64,000 nucleotides of DNA from Sedimentitalea arenosa (lineage in GTDB: Bacteria; Pseudomonadota; Alphaproteobacteria; Rhodobacterales; Rhodobacteraceae), in NCBI RefSeq assembly GCF_016428585.1, contig NZ_JAELVR010000002.1:186001-250000 (forward strand), read 5' to 3'. The notes beneath the pieces were generated by a model. It was given only the letters and a program-made list of their open reading frames with translations. It ran no database searches and was not told the DNA's origin. A program made the translations under genes and the position numbers. Shown here piece after piece: positions 44,788-55,556 of the stretch (the stretch's first letter is position 1; each line of letters starts with the position of its first letter).

Positions 44788-46248
44788 ATGGCGCAGCAGA
44801 ACGACGGTAACGGCCCGCGCCGGAACGGCTGGGCGCTCGGCGTATCGGCGGGCGTTGTCACCGCTGCGGCGGCGCTTGTCCTGGCCGGTCTGCTGTTCCC
44901 GCCAACGCCGCCCGTGTCGCCGTCAGACCAGCGCGTCGCCATACCCGAGCCGGACGCGGGCGTCGTGTCACCCGACCCTGTCGACCCCGTGGCGCAGCTG
45001 CCCGAGCCCGGCACCGGCGAGACCGCTGCGGCCGTTGCCGCGCAGACCGGCGAACGCTCCGGGCAGAGCGACATGCAACGCCCCAGCTTCGACGTGGTCC
45101 GGGTCGAACCGGGCGGCGAAACGGTGATCGCGGGCACCGCCGCGCCGGGCAGCCGCGTGGTGATTCTGCTGGATGACCGCGAACACGCCGAGGTCGAGGC
45201 CGACGCGGACGGAAAGTTCGTGAACCTGATGACCCTGCCGCCCTTGAACGCCCCGAGCGTGGTGCGGCTGCTGTCGCGCGCCGATGGTCGCGAAGCGGTC
45301 TCGGTCGACCACATCATCCTTGCGCCTTCCGAGCCGTCGGACACCGCCATGGACCGCGTCGCAACCACGTCTGACCCCGAGCCGACGGTGACCCCCGAGG
45401 ATGTGGCCAGCGCGCCGGTCGTGCCCCAGGCGACCGCCGAGGCCACGGTACCGGCAGCCACCGGGGAAGAAACAGCGGCCAAGCTCGACAGCCCGCAGCC
45501 GACCGTGGCCCCGACACCCCGGCACCCCGAAGGGTCGTCGGACCCCGTACCGATCGACATGACCGAAACGACGACGCCGGACACCCGGCCCGCAGCGGCA
45601 CCGGCCCCGGCGGCACCGCAACCCGTCGTGGCGCCGACGGTCGCCGCACCGCAGCCGACCCCGCCGGCCGACACCGCGGGCGGCGCCACGCCCCCGGAAG
45701 CCGCGCCCAACCAGGTCGCGGTGCTGCGGGCCGGCCCGGACGGGGTCGAGGTGATCCAGCCCCCCACACCCGAACCGGCCGCCCGTATCGCGCTCGACAC
45801 GATCAGCTATTCATCCGCTGGCGACGTGCTGCTCAGCGGGCGCGCGCGGGGCGAATCCGTGGTGCGCGTCTATCTCGACAACACCGCGATCGCGGATCTC
45901 GGAACCGATGAGGCGGGCCGATGGAGCGGCAACCTGACCGGCATCGATCCGGGCGTCTACACCCTGCGGCTCGATGAGCTCGACGACGCGGGCAAGGTGA
46001 TCGGCAGGTTGGAAACGCCGTTCCAGCGCGAAGCTCCCGAAACGCTGGCCGTACCGGATCCCGACAGCCCAGCAGCCGCCCAACCGGTGCGCGCCGTGAC
46101 CGTGCAGGCCGGCGATACGCTCTGGGCGATTTCGCAAGAGCGTTACGGCGACGGGTTTCTTTATGTGCGACTGTTTCAGGCCAACCGGGACAACATTCGC
46201 AACCCGGACCTGATCTATCCGGGCCAGGTGTTCACGGTGCCGGACTGA
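44788..46248 (+). CDS. LysM-domain protein with Ig-like modules and Ala/Pro-rich linker
   Basis: 486 residues. A membrane anchor lies near residues 11-32 ([22 protein letters not shown]); then an Ig-like module ([20 protein letters not shown]), a long Ala/Pro/Thr linker (about 190-320), a second Ig-like module ([19 protein letters not shown]) and a C-terminal LysM domain ([20 protein letters not shown] to [10 protein letters not shown]). LysM binds peptidoglycan, so a periplasmic cell-wall role is likely. ATG 44788 follows GGGGGA; in-frame starts exist further upstream. Confidence 0.85.
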   Translation: MAQQNDGNGPRRNGWALGVSAGVVTAAAALVLAGLLFPPTPPVSPSDQRVAIPEPDAGVVSPDPVDPVAQLPEPGTGETAAAVAAQTGERSGQSDMQRPSFDVVRVEPGGETVIAGTAAPGSRVVILLDDREHAEVEADADGKFVNLMTLPPLNAPSVVRLLSRADGREAVSVDHIILAPSEPSDTAMDRVATTSDPEPTVTPEDVASAPVVPQATAEATVPAATGEETAAKLDSPQPTVAPTPRHPEGSSDPVPIDMTETTTPDTRPAAAPAPAAPQPVVAPTVAAPQPTPPADTAGGATPPEAAPNQVAVLRAGPDGVEVIQPPTPEPAARIALDTISYSSAGDVLLSGRARGESVVRVYLDNTAIADLGTDEAGRWSGNLTGIDPGVYTLRLDELDDAGKVIGRLETPFQREAPETLAVPDPDSPAAAQPVRAVTVQAGDTLWAISQERYGDGFLYVRLFQANRDNIRNPDLIYPGQVFTVPD

Positions 46249-46326
46249 TCCGCCCCCCCGACGGGCGGGCTCTGGCCATTCCGGGCAGCGCGCTCTAACT
46301 GTGTCCTCTGACGAGGAAACACCTGC

Positions 46327-48138
46327 ATGACAGCGACCGACCAGCACACCGTGAACGAAGCACGCGCCTCGGGATTGCGCACGATCCGCCGCGTGGCGCC
46401 CTATCTCTGGCCGGAAGACCAGCCATGGGTGAAACGCCGGGTGGTGTTCGCCCTCGCGATGCTGGTGCTGGCCAAGCTGATCGCGGTCGTGACGCCAATC
46501 CTCTACAAGGGCGCGGTCGATGCGCTGGCCGAGGAGGGTGTTCCGATGCTGGCGCTCGGCGCGATCGGGCTGACAGTGGCTTATGGGATGGCGCGGTTGA
46601 TGACCGTGGGGTTCCAGCAGCTGCGCGACGCGATCTTCGCCCCGGTCGGGCAGCGCGCCCTCCGGCGGCTGGCGCTGGAAACCTTCGGCCATATCCACCG
46701 CCTCTCGATGCGCTATCACATCACCCGCAAGACCGGCGGGCTGAGCCGCATCATCGAGCGCGGCGTCAAGGGCGTCGACTTCCTGCTGCGCTTTCTGCTC
46801 TTTTCGATTGGCCCGCTGATCCTCGAACTGCTGCTGGTGGGGATCATCCTGACCTGGATGTTCGACGCCTGGTACCTTGTGATCGTGGCCGTCACCATCG
46901 GGTTCTATGTCTGGTTCACCTTCAAGGTGACCGAATGGCGCGTGCAGCTGCGCCGCCAGATGAACGACCAGGACACGGACGCCAACCAGAAGGCCATCGA
47001 CAGCCTGCTGAACTTCGAGACGGTCAAGTATTTCGGCGCCGAAAAGCGCGAGGCGGCGCGCTATGACGAGGCGATGAAGGGTTACGAGGCAGCCGCGCTC
47101 AAGACGGCCTACTCGCTCGCCTTCCTCAATTTCGGCCAGTCGCTCTTCATCACGGCGGGCCTGGTCGGCGTGATGGTTTTGGCCGCGCTTGGCGTGCAGT
47201 CGGGCGCGCTGACGGTGGGCGATTTCGTGATGGTCAATGCCTACATGATCCAGATCACCGTGCCGTTGAACTTCCTCGGCACGGTCTATCGCGAAATCCG
47301 TCAGGCGCTGGTCGACATGGGCGAGATGTTCGACCTGCTCGAACAGCCCGCCGAAATCACCGACAAACCCGGTGCGTCTGCGCTCAAGGTCTCGGGCGGC
47401 GAGATCGAACTGGATGATCTGCGCTTCGGCTATGACCCGAACCGCGAGATCCTCAAGGGCATCAGCCTCACCGTGCCGGCTGGCCAGACCGTCGCCATCG
47501 TCGGTGCCACCGGCTCGGGCAAGTCCACCATCGGGCGGCTGCTTTTCCGGTTTTACGACGTGACCGGCGGGGCACTCCGGATCGACGGTCAGGACGTGCG
47601 CGACGTGACCCAGGACAGCCTGCATGCGGCCATCGGCGTCGTGCCCCAGGACACGGTGCTGTTCAATGACTCGATCCGCTACAACATCGCCTATGGCCGC
47701 GACGGGGCCACCCAGGACGAGATCGAACAGGCCGCCCGCGACGCCCAGATCCACGATTTCATCGCCAGCCTGCCCGAGGGCTACGACACCGCCGTGGGCG
47801 AGCGCGGGCTGAAACTGTCAGGCGGCGAGAAACAGCGCGTCGGCATCGCGCGAACCCTGCTCAAGGATCCGCCGATCCTGCTGCTGGACGAGGCGACGAG
47901 CGCGCTCGACAGCGATACGGAACACGAGATTCAGGACGCGCTGGCGCGGGCGGGCGAGGGGCGCACTGTGATCACCATCGCGCATCGCTTGTCCACGATC
48001 TCCGATGCCGATCTGATCGTCGTGCTGCACGAGGGCGAGATCGTCGAACGCGGCACCCATGATGCGCTGCTGGCGCGCGGCGCGCGCTACGCCAACCTCT
48101 GGAACCGTCAGCAATCGGACGCGCAGGACGCCGCGTGA
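46327..48138 (+). CDS. Atm1/HMT1-type ABC exporter
   Basis: 603-residue half-transporter: six transmembrane segments (to about residue 330) fused to an ATPase. Walker [16 protein letters not shown] (about residues 394-408), signature [16 protein letters not shown] and Walker [13 protein letters not shown]. The Atm1-type start of the membrane domain ([20 protein letters not shown]) and [13 protein letters not shown]-like segment ([15 protein letters not shown]) match the group that exports glutathione-linked metal or sulfur compounds. Substrate here is inferred only. Confidence 0.88.
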   Translation: MTATDQHTVNEARASGLRTIRRVAPYLWPEDQPWVKRRVVFALAMLVLAKLIAVVTPILYKGAVDALAEEGVPMLALGAIGLTVAYGMARLMTVGFQQLRDAIFAPVGQRALRRLALETFGHIHRLSMRYHITRKTGGLSRIIERGVKGVDFLLRFLLFSIGPLILELLLVGIILTWMFDAWYLVIVAVTIGFYVWFTFKVTEWRVQLRRQMNDQDTDANQKAIDSLLNFETVKYFGAEKREAARYDEAMKGYEAAALKTAYSLAFLNFGQSLFITAGLVGVMVLAALGVQSGALTVGDFVMVNAYMIQITVPLNFLGTVYREIRQALVDMGEMFDLLEQPAEITDKPGASALKVSGGEIELDDLRFGYDPNREILKGISLTVPAGQTVAIVGATGSGKSTIGRLLFRFYDVTGGALRIDGQDVRDVTQDSLHAAIGVVPQDTVLFNDSIRYNIAYGRDGATQDEIEQAARDAQIHDFIASLPEGYDTAVGERGLKLSGGEKQRVGIARTLLKDPPILLLDEATSALDSDTEHEIQDALARAGEGRTVITIAHRLSTISDADLIVVLHEGEIVERGTHDALLARGARYANLWNRQQSDAQDAA

Positions 48139-48146
48139 TCCTGCGG

Positions 48147-51100
48147 TTATTCGGCCGCGCGCAACGGTGATTGCGGAGCGTCGGGGTCGCGTGCCGTCTC
48201 GTCCGGGTCGATGCCGTCATCCGGCTGCGGCCGTGAGGGTTCCGAAGGCGTTTCGGCATCGGGTGCGGGCACCGTCTCCCAGATGATCTCGTCGACCTCC
48301 ACCCGGCGCGCCTCGCGCTCCAGCCGCATGTCGCGCGCGACCTGCGTGTCGCGTCCGCCGGTGACGCGCACGATCAGGTGCCCGATCCAGCTGGCATAGG
48401 TCGAGAACCACACCCGCAGCGCCAGCATCGATGGGGTCACGACCAGCGTCAGGACCGTCGCGATGCCCAGCCCGAACACCACCGCCGTCGCCAGCTGTTT
48501 CCACCACAGCGCAGTCGGACTGTCGATCGAATAGCCGCCCCCGATGAAATCGAGGCTGAGGCCGAACATCATCGGCGCAAGCCCCGCCATGGTCGTGATC
48601 GTGGTCAGAAGCACCGGGCGGATACGGTCCTCGGCGGTGCGCACGATGGCCTCCAGGCGCGGCATGTAGCGGGAATAATCCTGGTAGGTGTCGATCAGCA
48701 CGATGTTGTTGTTCACCACGATCCCCGCCAGCGCGACGATGCCGGTGCCGGTCATGATGATCGAGAAAGGCTGGTTCATCACCATCATCCCGATCAGAAC
48801 GCCGGTGGTCGAGAGAACGACCGCCAGCAGGACCAGGACCGAGTTGTAGAAGCTGTTGAACTGCGCCAGCAGGATGATGAACATCAAACCCAACGCGCCC
48901 ATGAAGGCGTTCTGCAGGAAGGCGCCGGATTCCTCCTGCTCCTCCTGATCCCCGGTCCATTCCCAGGCGATGCTGCCGGGCAGGGGATTGGTCTGCAGCC
49001 ATTCGGTGATCTGCGCGATGCGCTCGTTCGCGTTGACCGGCACCAGACGCGCGTCGCCGCGTTCGACCACGTTCAACAGCTGGTCTAGCGTTGCGCCGGG
49101 CTCCACATGGGTCACTTCCACCCGTTCGCCGGCCGTGGTCCGCACCGTCGCGCCGCTCGCTTCGACGTCGTCAGCCAGCGTGTGCACGATACCCAGCGTC
49201 CGGTCGCTGCCCGCTTCGCTCACCACGACCTTGGACAGGGCCGCGCCGACATCGGCCTTGACGTCGTAATAGCGTTCTTGGTCGACGCGGTTGATCTCGG
49301 CCAGCTTGCTGACCGGCTCGCGGGTGACAAAGTTGCTCAGCGGCACCAGACCATCGCTGGTGCGTACCTTCATTGAATCCAGCGTCGACAGAACCCGGTC
49401 TTCCTCGGGCAGGCGGACGCGAATTTCGATTTCCTCGTCGCTGCTGTCCACTCGCATCGTGTCGAGCAGAATGCCGCGCGTGACCAGTTGCACCATTCCG
49501 CCCACGGTGGCGACATCGGCGCCGAAACGGCCGGCCTTCTCGACGTCCACGTTGATCTGCCAGTCGATGCCGGGCAGGGGCAGCGTGTCCTCGACCTTGA
49601 TCAGTCCCGGCATCGCGTCGAAATGCGCCCGCGCCAAGGTGGTCGCTTCGGTCAGGTCGTCCCAGTCGTCGCCTTTCAGGCGCAGATGGATCGGCTTGCC
49701 CTGTCCCGGCCCCTGTTCCAGCGCCAGGATCTCGGCCTCGAAGCCGGGCAGTTTGGCGAGTTCGGCGTTCAACTGGTCGATCACGAAATCGCCGTCATAG
49801 GCCGGCGCGGTAACCTCGCGTTCGAGCTTGCCGAAGAACCAGCTTTCCCGCGTGGTCGGACGGTCCTCCCACGGAATGATCTCGAACTGCACCTGGCCGA
49901 CCGTGTCCTGCGGCTGGGTCGAGCCGGGGCCGGCGGTGTCCAGCCCGCCTTCGCCGGCGAAGGAGAAGACATTGATGACCGCCGGATGCTCTTGGATCAC
50001 CTCTTCGACCTGGCGCACCATCTCGTCGGATTCCGACAGCGACAGGTTGCCGCGCGCGCGGACGTACACGGTGGCCTGTTCCGGCTCGCTCTCGACGAAG
50101 AATTCGACACCACGGGAATTGGCCGGGAACAGCACCGCCGCGACATAGAAGACGCCCGCGAAAACCGCCGCGATCGCAACCAGCGGCATGATCGGGTTGC
50201 CGGTGATGAACTTGATGACATGTCCGAACGGCGTGTGCGCATGGCCGGCCTGAACCCGCTTGGGCGCTCTCCGCAGGCTGGCGGCACCCAGCGTGATTGA
50301 GGCGGCGAAGGATCCGAACAGGAAGACCAGCGCGCCGAACAGGCTGCCGACCACCGCCGGCGTTTGCTGCGGCAGCAGGTAGGCCGGGTTCAGCACCTGC
50401 ATCGCGCCGAGGAACATGGTGTAGAGCGCGACCGGCACCAGCGCGGCGCGCGCGATCCAGGGCAGGCGGGCGCGCAGCGTGTCCGACACGTTGCCGAACA
50501 GCCGGCTCATCCGCCCGGTGACGCCGCCCATGACCGGCAGGTAAACCAGCGCCACGATCAGGCTGGCCGACAGAACGAAGATCAACGTGACCGGCAGCAT
50601 GCCCATGAACTCGCCCGGCACGCCGGGCCAGAACAGCATCGGCAGGAAGGCGCAGAGCGTCGTCGCGGTCGAACTCACGATCGGCCAGAACATCCGCTGC
50701 GCCGCCTCGACATAGGCGTGCATCGGGCCGGTGCCCTCCTTGATGCGCTTGTCGGCGTATTCCACCACCACGATGGCGCCGTCGACCAGCATCCCCACCG
50801 CGAGGATCAGACCGAACATCACGATGTTGGAAATCGTGACGCCCATGATTGCGAGGAACATGAAGCACAGCAGGAACGAGGTCGGGATCGCGAAGCCGAC
50901 CAGCAACGCCGCGCGGCTGCCCAGAGCGCTGAGCACCACGATCATCACCAGCGCCACCGCGGTCAGCACTGACCCTTCGAGCTGGCTCACCATCGAGCCG
51001 ACCACGCGGCTCTGGTCGTTGCTGGTGCCGACCAGCACGGCGGCCTGCAGTTCCTCGGGCCATTTCGCTTCGCTGGCCGCAAGCGTTTCCTTGACCAGCG

Positions 51101-51986
51101 CCACGGTGTCGATCAGGTTGAAACCCTTGCGCTTGACCACCTGCAAGGCGACGGTCGGCTCGCCATTGAAACGCGCCGTGCCGCGACGGTCCTCGAAGGT
51201 GAAATTGATCGTCGCCAGTTCGCCCAGCGTCACCACGCGGTCGCCGTTGGTCTTGACCGGCAGGTTGTAGACATCGCGGGGCTCGTCGAAGCTCGACGGG
51301 ATCTTGACGCTGAACGTCCCCTGTTCCGTCTCGACCTCGCCGGCGGCGATCAGCTGGTTGTTGTTCTGCACCACGTTGATCAGTTCCAGCGCGGTGAGGT
51401 TGTAGGACTCAAGCCGCAGCGGGTCGATCACGACCTCCAGCATCTCTTCGCGGTTGCCGGCGATCCCGGCTTCCAGAACCGCGTCAAGACTTTCCAGATC
51501 GTCCTGCAACTCCTTGGCGATGCGGGCCATCGTGCGTTCGGGCACGTCGCCCGTCAGGTTGACGATGACGATGGGAAATTCCGAGAAGTTGATCTCGTTG
51601 ATGGAATACTGTTCCGCACCATCCGGGAAATCGGCCTGTGCCTTGTTCATGGCGTCGCGCACGTCGGCCATGATCGCGGTCTTGTCCCAGCCGAAATCGA
51701 ACTCCAGCGCCACGCCGGCGTAGTTTTCGGCGGCGGTGCTGGTCATGGTCTTCAGTCCGTCGAGATCGGCCAGCTCGGTCTCCATCGGCTTGACCAGAAG
51801 GCTCTCGCTGTCCTCGGCCGAAATGCCGGGGAACTGCACCGAAACGAACAGCGCGGGGATCTCGATGTCGGGCTCGCCTTCCTTGGGCAGGCTGACATAG
51901 GCAAAGCCGCCGATGATCAGCGACAGCGCGATGAAGGCCAGGACCATGCGGGCCCGCTCGGCGGCCCAAGTGACGATACCCGTCAT
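48147..51986 (-). CDS. RND family efflux transporter permease
   Basis: 1279-residue inner-membrane pump with the usual duplicated layout of twelve transmembrane segments and two large periplasmic domains, plus an extended, acidic C-terminal tail (after about residue 1230). Transmembrane segment 4 reads GLILAVGMLVDGAIVVVEYADK, with a single Asp where AcrB has two, and the segment-10 region reads GIVVNNNIVLIDTY, Asn where AcrB has Lys. It overlaps the adaptor gene by four bases. Exported compounds are unknown, and no outer membrane partner is encoded in the window. Confidence 0.93.
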   Translation of the reverse strand: MTGIVTWAAERARMVLAFIALSLIIGGFAYVSLPKEGEPDIEIPALFVSVQFPGISAEDSESLLVKPMETELADLDGLKTMTSTAAENYAGVALEFDFGWDKTAIMADVRDAMNKAQADFPDGAEQYSINEINFSEFPIVIVNLTGDVPERTMARIAKELQDDLESLDAVLEAGIAGNREEMLEVVIDPLRLESYNLTALELINVVQNNNQLIAAGEVETEQGTFSVKIPSSFDEPRDVYNLPVKTNGDRVVTLGELATINFTFEDRRGTARFNGEPTVALQVVKRKGFNLIDTVALVKETLAASEAKWPEELQAAVLVGTSNDQSRVVGSMVSQLEGSVLTAVALVMIVVLSALGSRAALLVGFAIPTSFLLCFMFLAIMGVTISNIVMFGLILAVGMLVDGAIVVVEYADKRIKEGTGPMHAYVEAAQRMFWPIVSSTATTLCAFLPMLFWPGVPGEFMGMLPVTLIFVLSASLIVALVYLPVMGGVTGRMSRLFGNVSDTLRARLPWIARAALVPVALYTMFLGAMQVLNPAYLLPQQTPAVVGSLFGALVFLFGSFAASITLGAASLRRAPKRVQAGHAHTPFGHVIKFITGNPIMPLVAIAAVFAGVFYVAAVLFPANSRGVEFFVESEPEQATVYVRARGNLSLSESDEMVRQVEEVIQEHPAVINVFSFAGEGGLDTAGPGSTQPQDTVGQVQFEIIPWEDRPTTRESWFFGKLEREVTAPAYDGDFVIDQLNAELAKLPGFEAEILALEQGPGQGKPIHLRLKGDDWDDLTEATTLARAHFDAMPGLIKVEDTLPLPGIDWQINVDVEKAGRFGADVATVGGMVQLVTRGILLDTMRVDSSDEEIEIRVRLPEEDRVLSTLDSMKVRTSDGLVPLSNFVTREPVSKLAEINRVDQERYYDVKADVGAALSKVVVSEAGSDRTLGIVHTLADDVEASGATVRTTAGERVEVTHVEPGATLDQLLNVVERGDARLVPVNANERIAQITEWLQTNPLPGSIAWEWTGDQEEQEESGAFLQNAFMGALGLMFIILLAQFNSFYNSVLVLLAVVLSTTGVLIGMMVMNQPFSIIMTGTGIVALAGIVVNNNIVLIDTYQDYSRYMPRLEAIVRTAEDRIRPVLLTTITTMAGLAPMMFGLSLDFIGGGYSIDSPTALWWKQLATAVVFGLGIATVLTLVVTPSMLALRVWFSTYASWIGHLIVRVTGGRDTQVARDMRLEREARRVEVDEIIWETVPAPDAETPSEPSRPQPDDGIDPDETARDPDAPQSPLRAAE

Positions 51987-53218
51987 TGCGCCGCCTCCCG
52001 ATAGGTGGGTATGACGGTCACGCCCCTGGTCACGAAATCCTGACCGACGACGATCACGTCGGCCTCGGGCTCCAACCCTCCGACCCAGACGCCGCTGACA
52101 TCATCGCGCAACAGTTGCACCGGCCTGAAATCGACCACGTTGTCGGGGCCGACGATGCGCACGCCCAGCCGCCCGTCGTTGTTCAGCGTCAGCGCCGATT
52201 GTGGCAGCCGATGCGCGGTGGTGCCTTCGGCCGAGATCATGATCGAGGCCGTCTGCCCGTCGCGGATCGTCAGATCCGGATTCGGGACGTGGATCTCGAC
52301 TTCGAAGGTCCGGGTCTGCATGTCGGCCGAGCGGCTGATGAAGGTCACTTCACCTTGCACCGTCTGCCCATCCGCCAGGTTGGCCCGCGCCATGGCGCCG
52401 ATCTCGACCCGGCTGACCTCGGTTTCCGGCACGTAGCCGACCAGCTTGATCGGGTCGAGCTGGATCACCGTGGCGCAGAGGCTTCCGGGCTGCATCAGGC
52501 TGCCCAGTTCCGCGGTGTCGCTCTCCAGCAGCCCGTCAAAGGGCGCATGAATGCTCAACCGCTCGATCTCGCGTTCCGCCGCGGCAACGGCAGCCGCCGC
52601 CCCCTCGATCCCCGATCGGGCGGTTTCGAGTCCGGATTCGGCCGATGCGATCCCCGCTTCGGCGGAGCGTACGGCCGCTTCGGTCGAGGCCAGCCGCGTT
52701 TCACTGGCAAAGCCGCCCTGTGACAGCTTGTCGGCGGCGTTGTTGTTGATCTTCGCTTCCGCCAGTCGGGCGCGGGCCTCTTCCAGCCGCGCTTCGCTTT
52801 CGGGCACGCGGCTCTTGGCTTCGCTCAGCCGCGCCCGCGCCTCGGCGAGGGTCGCCTCGCGCGTTCCGGGATCGAGCTTGCACAGCAGGTCGCCCTTCTC
52901 GACGAAACTGCCCTTGCGCAACGGGTCCGAGATCACCCGTGCGGAGGTTTCCGAGCGCACCTCGACCTGGCGCAGCGCGGCGGTCTGGCCGCGCAGAATC
53001 ACCGCGCTGTCGATCTCCTGCGCCGTGCTGCGCAACACGACCACCCTGATCGCCGGGGCAGCTTCATCGGCCAGGCCGCCTGCGGTCTGCACGTCCTCGG
53101 TCGCGGCCTCCGCGGTTTCGTCACCGCGCGCGAACGCGAAAAGGGTGTCGCGTTCGAACACCAGCGCGTACAGGGTGAGCGTGACCAGAACAGCGGTCAA
53201 CAGGGGAACAATTCGCAT
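51983..53218 (-). CDS. RND efflux periplasmic adaptor (HlyD/MFP family)
   Basis: 411-residue membrane fusion protein. A signal/anchor lies at residues 1-21 (MRIVPLLTAVLVTLTLYALVF). The lipoyl halves are near VRSETSARVISDPLRKGSFV and IHAPFDGLLESDTAELGSLM, separated by a long helical hairpin (EARARLSEAKSRVPESEARL and repeats). It links the RND pump encoded next to an outer membrane channel. ATG 53218 is chosen for the membrane anchor; a longer frame exists upstream. Confidence 0.92.
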   Translation of the reverse strand: MRIVPLLTAVLVTLTLYALVFERDTLFAFARGDETAEAATEDVQTAGGLADEAAPAIRVVVLRSTAQEIDSAVILRGQTAALRQVEVRSETSARVISDPLRKGSFVEKGDLLCKLDPGTREATLAEARARLSEAKSRVPESEARLEEARARLAEAKINNNAADKLSQGGFASETRLASTEAAVRSAEAGIASAESGLETARSGIEGAAAAVAAAEREIERLSIHAPFDGLLESDTAELGSLMQPGSLCATVIQLDPIKLVGYVPETEVSRVEIGAMARANLADGQTVQGEVTFISRSADMQTRTFEVEIHVPNPDLTIRDGQTASIMISAEGTTAHRLPQSALTLNNDGRLGVRIVGPDNVVDFRPVQLLRDDVSGVWVGGLEPEADVIVVGQDFVTRGVTVIPTYREAAQ

Positions 53219-53464
53219 GATGCGCCTTTCCAAGGATCCCGATGCCGGGCCACGACCTGGGGCGGACGGGCCGGAATGCAGGCGTATGTATGCAGTCAAT
53301 ACGCTAAACTAACCGGTTCAGATTAGTTTTTTTTGCAGTGCAGCGCAAGCCGACGCGAATTTGCAACGCCTGCGCCACTTGGCTTGTCGGGGCTTGCGCG
53401 ATAAGAGGGGGAAATTCGGCCGTCCGGACCCGGTTCGGGGACGGCCAGACCGGGGGCAGATCAG

Positions 53465-54136
53465 ATGAGCGACACCGACAGTTTTATCGACGAAGTGACG
53501 GAAGAGGTACGCCGCGACCGCCTGTTCCTGCTGTTCAAGCGCTACGCCTGGATCGCCGCCGCGCTGATCATCCTGATCGTCGGCGGGGCGGCCTGGAACG
53601 AGTACCGCAAGGCACAGGCCCGCGCCGAGGCCGAGCAACTGGGCGATTCCATCATCGCGGCGCTCGCGGCCAACGACGCGGCGGCACGGGCCAACGCCCT
53701 GACGGACATCGAGGTCGACAGCCCCGGCGGCGCGGCCATCGTGAACTTCCTGACCGCGGCCACCAGCGCCGAAAGCGGCCAGACCGAGGACGCGGTCGCC
53801 GCGTTGAACGAGATCGCCACCACCGGCGAGCTGCCCGAGATCTATCGCCAGATCGCCACCTTCAAGGCGCTGACGCTGCAGGCCGAGACGCTGCCCGCCG
53901 CCGACCGCCGGGTCCAGTTCGAGGCGCTGGCCCAGCCGGGCGCGCCTCTGCGCCTGCTGGCGCAGGAGCAACTGGCCCTGATCGACATCTCCGAGGGCGA
54001 CACCGATGCCGCGCTCGACAAGCTTCAGGCCATACTCCAGGACGCCGAAGTCGGCCCGGGCTTGCAACAGCGTGCCACACGGGTGATTGTGGCGCTCGGC
54101 GGAACGCCCCAGCCGCAGCCCGGATCGCAGGGCTAG
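53465..54136 (+). CDS. TPR-like membrane-anchored protein (YfgM-type)
   Basis: 223 residues: a cytoplasmic start MSDTDSFIDEVTEEVRRDRL, one transmembrane segment (about 30-45, AWIAAALIILIVGGAAW) and a periplasmic helical domain of TPR type. This is the layout of the YfgM/TPR_21 family, whose gene is typically next to bamB and der, as it is here. It may act in periplasmic chaperone networks. Confidence 0.85.
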   Translation: MSDTDSFIDEVTEEVRRDRLFLLFKRYAWIAAALIILIVGGAAWNEYRKAQARAEAEQLGDSIIAALAANDAAARANALTDIEVDSPGGAAIVNFLTAATSAESGQTEDAVAALNEIATTGELPEIYRQIATFKALTLQAETLPAADRRVQFEALAQPGAPLRLLAQEQLALIDISEGDTDAALDKLQAILQDAEVGPGLQQRATRVIVALGGTPQPQPGSQG

Positions 54137-54167
54137 GCGCGGACTCCGAGGAACGACAGGCAGGACC

Positions 54168-55508
54168 ATGATGAGGACAGCGTTTCACTCCTCCCGCAAG
54201 GGGCTGGCCCTGTTGACGGCCGCCGCGCTGGCGCTCGCCGGCTGCGCCGAGCCGGAACTGATCCTGCCCGGCCAGCGCGAAGACATCCGTCCGACACCCG
54301 AGGACGCCGTCCCCACCGCCGAAACGGTGACCAACAGCAGCCGCGCGATCAGCCTGCCCGGGCAGAGCGCCAATGCCAGCTGGCCGCAATCCTTCGGCAC
54401 CCCGGCCTATCGCACCGCGCATCCGGCCCTGCGCGCCACGCCGCAGCGTGTCTGGTCGACGTCGATCGGCGCGGGTGACAGCCGCCGGCAACGTATCACC
54501 GCGTCGCCCGTCGTCGCCGGTGGCCTGATCTACACGCTCGACAGCGGCGCGCGCGTCAGCGCCGTCACCCCCGCCGGTGCGGTGGTCTGGAGCCGCGACC
54601 TGACTCCGCCAGCGGACAGCGAGAAAGACGCCACGGGCGGCGGACTCGCCTATGACAACGGCGTGCTCTATGTCTCCAGCGGCTTCGGCCTGCTCAGCGC
54701 GCTGGATGCGCGCAGTGGCGCCGTGCGGTGGACACAGGAGCTGGACTCGACCGGCAGCGGCACGCCGCTCGTCAATGGCGGGCTGGTCTATCTCGTCGCC
54801 GGTGACAATGTCGGCTGGGCCCTTCGCACCGACAACGGCCGCATCGCCTGGCAGATCGAAGCCACGCCCAGCATCGCCAACGTGCTCGGCGCCCCGTCGC
54901 CGATCATCGCCGGGGATCTGGCGGTTTTCGCGTTCGGATCGGGCGACATCATCGCCACCTTCCGCAAGGGCGGCCTCAGACGCTGGAGCGCCACCGTCGC
55001 AGGCCAGCGCGTCGGCCGCGCCATCTCGCGCATCGGCGACGTGACCGGTGGCCCGGTCGCCTCCGGCAACCGCATCTACGCCGGCAACCATTCCGGCCGG
55101 ATCGTCGCGCTCGACGCGGCCAGCGGCGAACGGATCTGGACCGCCAAGGAAGGCGCGATGGGCCCGGTCTGGCCCGCGGGCGACAGCATCTTCTCGGTGA
55201 CCGACCGCAACCAGCTGGTGCGCATCGACACCCGGACCGGCGGCGTGATCTGGGCCGTGGACCTGCCGAATTTCATCAAGGACAAGCCCCGCAAGCGCGG
55301 TGCGTCCTATGCCAATTATGGCCCGATCCTCGCCGGTGGCCGCGTCATCGTTGCCTCAAGCGACGGACAGATGCGCTTCTTCGCCCCGGAAAACGGCGCG
55401 CTTGCCGCCAGCATTCCGGTGCCCGGCGGCGCCAGCAGCCTGCCCGTGGTGGCCGGGCGCACGCTCTACGTGCTGGGCGGCGACGGCGAACTGCACGCTT
55501 TCCGTTGA
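54168..55508 (+). CDS. bamB: PQQ-like beta-propeller lipoprotein (BamB-like)
   Basis: 446-residue protein with a lipoprotein signal ending in the lipobox LALAGC, Cys near residue 25. Repeated propeller blades with patterns such as GLLSALDARSGAVRW, RIVALDAASGERIW and QLVRIDTRTGGVIWAVD follow. By form and by position between the YfgM-like gene and der it corresponds to BamB, part of the beta-barrel assembly machine in the outer membrane. In alphaproteobacteria the assignment is less certain than in E. coli. Confidence 0.82.
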   Translation: MMRTAFHSSRKGLALLTAAALALAGCAEPELILPGQREDIRPTPEDAVPTAETVTNSSRAISLPGQSANASWPQSFGTPAYRTAHPALRATPQRVWSTSIGAGDSRRQRITASPVVAGGLIYTLDSGARVSAVTPAGAVVWSRDLTPPADSEKDATGGGLAYDNGVLYVSSGFGLLSALDARSGAVRWTQELDSTGSGTPLVNGGLVYLVAGDNVGWALRTDNGRIAWQIEATPSIANVLGAPSPIIAGDLAVFAFGSGDIIATFRKGGLRRWSATVAGQRVGRAISRIGDVTGGPVASGNRIYAGNHSGRIVALDAASGERIWTAKEGAMGPVWPAGDSIFSVTDRNQLVRIDTRTGGVIWAVDLPNFIKDKPRKRGASYANYGPILAGGRVIVASSDGQMRFFAPENGALAASIPVPGGASSLPVVAGRTLYVLGGDGELHAFR

Positions 55509-55556
55509 CGCGCGGATGCGCTAAGGGGCGCATCTGACAGATCGAAAGCTGACCCC

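Noticed and set aside
45811-47754. 647-codon minus-strand frame across the LysM and ABC exporter genes
   Set aside because: It spans two supported plus-strand genes and their spacer, and its product resembles no protein family; a GC-driven shadow.
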